A DNA stretch of 42,222 bases from NCBI GenBank assembly GCA_000493965.1, contig AWNV01000001.1, positions 131,924-174,145 on the forward strand, in the 5' to 3' direction. Of this stretch, positions 41,037 through 42,222 are shown piece by piece. The translations under genes were made by a program, and so were the position numbers. Positions within the stretch are counted from its first letter, which is position 1; each line of letters begins with the position of its first letter. The notes under the pieces were generated by a model. It ran no database searches. It saw only the letters and a list, made by a program, of their open reading frames with translations, and was not told the DNA's origin. The DNA comes from Candidatus Aminicenans sakinawicola JGI OTU-1. GTDB lineage: Bacteria > Acidobacteriota > Aminicenantia > Aminicenantales > Aminicenantaceae.

Positions 41037-41306
41037 AACAGAAGGGATGTACGGATTATCCTTAATGGTTTTTGGATAAAATCTATTAAATCCGTTGATT
41101 CCACCGAAGAACAGCTCGCCTTTGGGGCTTTTATAACGGGATCCTCCGTTAAATTCATTGCTTTGCAGCCCGTCGTTTACATCATAATTTCTAAAAGTCT
41201 CTGTTTGAGGATTGAATTTGGAGAGACAATTATTGGTGCTTATCCAGAGATTTCCTTTATCATCTTCCAGAATTCCATAAACCGCACTGCCCTCCAGTCC
41301 TTCAGA

Positions 41307-42222
41307 CTACGTATAATTGGAAAAGGTCTCTCTTTGAGAGTCGAATTTTATAAGACCTTCACCGTTGGAACCGATCCAGAGTATTCCAGATTTATCTTTA
41401 CAAAGCGTTGTTATGTAATCATTGCTCAGGCTGTTTGGATTACTGGGATCATGCCTATAACGTGTGAATATTCCTTTTCCGGTTTCAAATTTATTGATGC
41501 CTCCGCCATCAGTCCCGATCCAGAGAACTCCCGTTTGTCCTTCATGAATAACTCTGATTCTATCATCACTCAAACTGTTCGGATCTGTGGGAGAATATCT
41601 ATAGCTGGTGAATTTTCCACTATTCGGGTCGAACCTATTCAGGCCTCCTCCATAGGTCCCAATCCAGAATACACCTGAGGAGTCTTTGACTATTGAAAAA
41701 ATCCTGTCATTACTCAAACTTGCGGGGTCTCTGGGATTATGACGATAATGAATGAATTGGTCTTTTCCCTGGTCATACTTATTGAGCCCTCCTCCGTCAG
41801 CCCCAACCCACAGAGTTCCTGATTGGTCTTCATAAAATGACCTGACAAACATGTGGCTCAAGCTGTAGGGATTATTGGGGTCAGTTCTATAGTAAATGAA
41901 CTCTCCTTTTTCCCTCTCAAATCGATTCAGTCCACCTTCGTTTGTCCCGATCCAAAGTATATCCAAGCGATCTTGATAAACGGTATGAATCCAATCATCA
42001 CTCAAACTTTTAGAGTCATTGGCAATATGTTTGTACTGCATAAACTTTCCGGTTGTTGGATCAAAACGGTTAAGGCCTCTATCCGTTCCGATCCAGAGCA
42101 TATCCAAAGAGTCTTCACAGATAGAATTGATGCTGTTATGGCTTAAACTGTTTGAATCTTTCGGGTCAGACTGAAATCGGAACCAGGTCTCCTCTTTCCG
42201 GTTAAATCTATTCAACCCGTTG
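41307..42222 (-). CDS. hybrid sensor kinase, N-terminal beta-propeller part (leaves the window)
   Basis: About 305 residues of a two-component regulator propeller (Reg_prop), continuing beyond the window edge. At least six repeats of ~50 residues follow the pattern LWIGTDGGGLNRFD..TGxFxxYRHDPxDPNSLSxDxI. It ends SNYT then TAG (41307-41309). The codons after the TAG continue the same frame with the next expected repeat (SEGLEGSAVYGILEDDKGNLWISTNNCLSKFNP). So this and the next entry are one gene split by a single amber codon. The full protein should have an extracytoplasmic sensor like those of HTCS regulators. Confidence 0.82.
   Translation of the reverse strand, partial: NGLNRFNRKEETWFRFQSDPKDSNSLSHNSINSICEDSLDMLWIGTDRGLNRFDPTTGKFMQYKHIANDSKSLSDDWIHTVYQDRLDILWIGTNEGGLNRFEREKGEFIYYRTDPNNPYSLSHMFVRSFYEDQSGTLWVGADGGGLNKYDQGKDQFIHYRHNPRDPASLSNDRIFSIVKDSSGVFWIGTYGGGLNRFDPNSGKFTSYRYSPTDPNSLSDDRIRVIHEGQTGVLWIGTDGGGINKFETGKGIFTRYRHDPSNPNSLSNDYITTLCKDKSGILWIGSNGEGLIKFDSQRETFSNYT

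Noticed and set aside
15203..41309. Amber codon reassignment, because the internal stops seen are all TAG
   Set aside because: TAG is used as the normal stop of intact genes here (rrf2, first GH127), and one TAG replaces an expected tryptophan while others replace different residues.
1..42222. tRNA or rRNA genes, phage modules and CRISPR arrays
   Set aside because: None was recognised on reading both strands.

Overview
The window looks like a piece of a chromosome from an uncultivated, low-GC, Gram-negative anaerobe. It encodes outer-membrane beta-barrels and lipoproteins, rubrerythrin/flavodiiron oxygen defence, MacB/FtsX-type permeases with the NPADSLRxE tail, and six-bladed beta-propeller fragments. 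These are common in Aminicenantes, KSB1, Cloacimonadota and related FCB-like lineages, but I cannot fix the phylum from sequence alone. Pseudogenes and insertion-sequence (IS) debris are abundant, as in a slowly decaying accessory region.

Layout: (1) 1-5140: a beta-barrel gene behind a sigma-54-type promoter, a propeller gene remnant, an intact IS21-family element (istA/istB, 24-bp repeats at both ends) and the 3' end of an IS200/IS605 element. (2) 5137-18644, all on the minus strand: a glycan locus with two polyprenyl-phosphate sugar synthases, two large GT-C type membrane proteins, an EamA-type flippase-like protein, a membrane sulfatase-like transferase, an unusual methyltransferase, a small YIDPGTGS membrane protein, a perosamine-synthase-like aminotransferase, a cupin and a TylM1/DesVI-like methyltransferase. 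Three of its transcription units begin with near-identical copies of a ~140-bp promoter-plus-leader element. (3) 18645-20520: IS630 and IS1634 remnants. (4) 20568-22800: a small beta-barrel gene, a PilZ gene with two tandem dyads upstream, and a broken FtsX gene.

(5) 22811-31723: a redox and sulfur-transfer island. On the plus strand lie an Rrf2 regulator (with an IscR-like operator on its own promoter), an SO_0444-type permease and a ThiS-ThiF fusion. Converging on them is a long minus-strand operon: perR, rubredoxin, fprA, rubrerythrin, tusA, dsrE, a cysteine-desulfurase homologue lacking the PLP lysine, and a fusion of IscU to part of a thioredoxin-reductase fold. perR carries a perfect 72-bp tandem duplication and a T9-tract frameshift. 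Next comes a minus-strand VIT1/CCC1-like gene followed by a ThiF scrap, ThiS and a 58-residue ORF. (6) 31970-38145: an arabinan-degradation locus (GH51 divergent from two tandem GH127 lipoproteins), more GC-rich than its surroundings. (7) 38078-42222: an ArsR gene, a truncated arsenical-permease-like gene and a hybrid sensor kinase with a beta-propeller sensor, split by one in-frame TAG and running off the window end.

The strongest candidates for something undescribed are the thrice-repeated promoter/leader of the glycan locus (JUMPstart-like in position and logic) and the PerR-headed operon coupling O2/peroxide reduction to an atypical sulfur-relay set.
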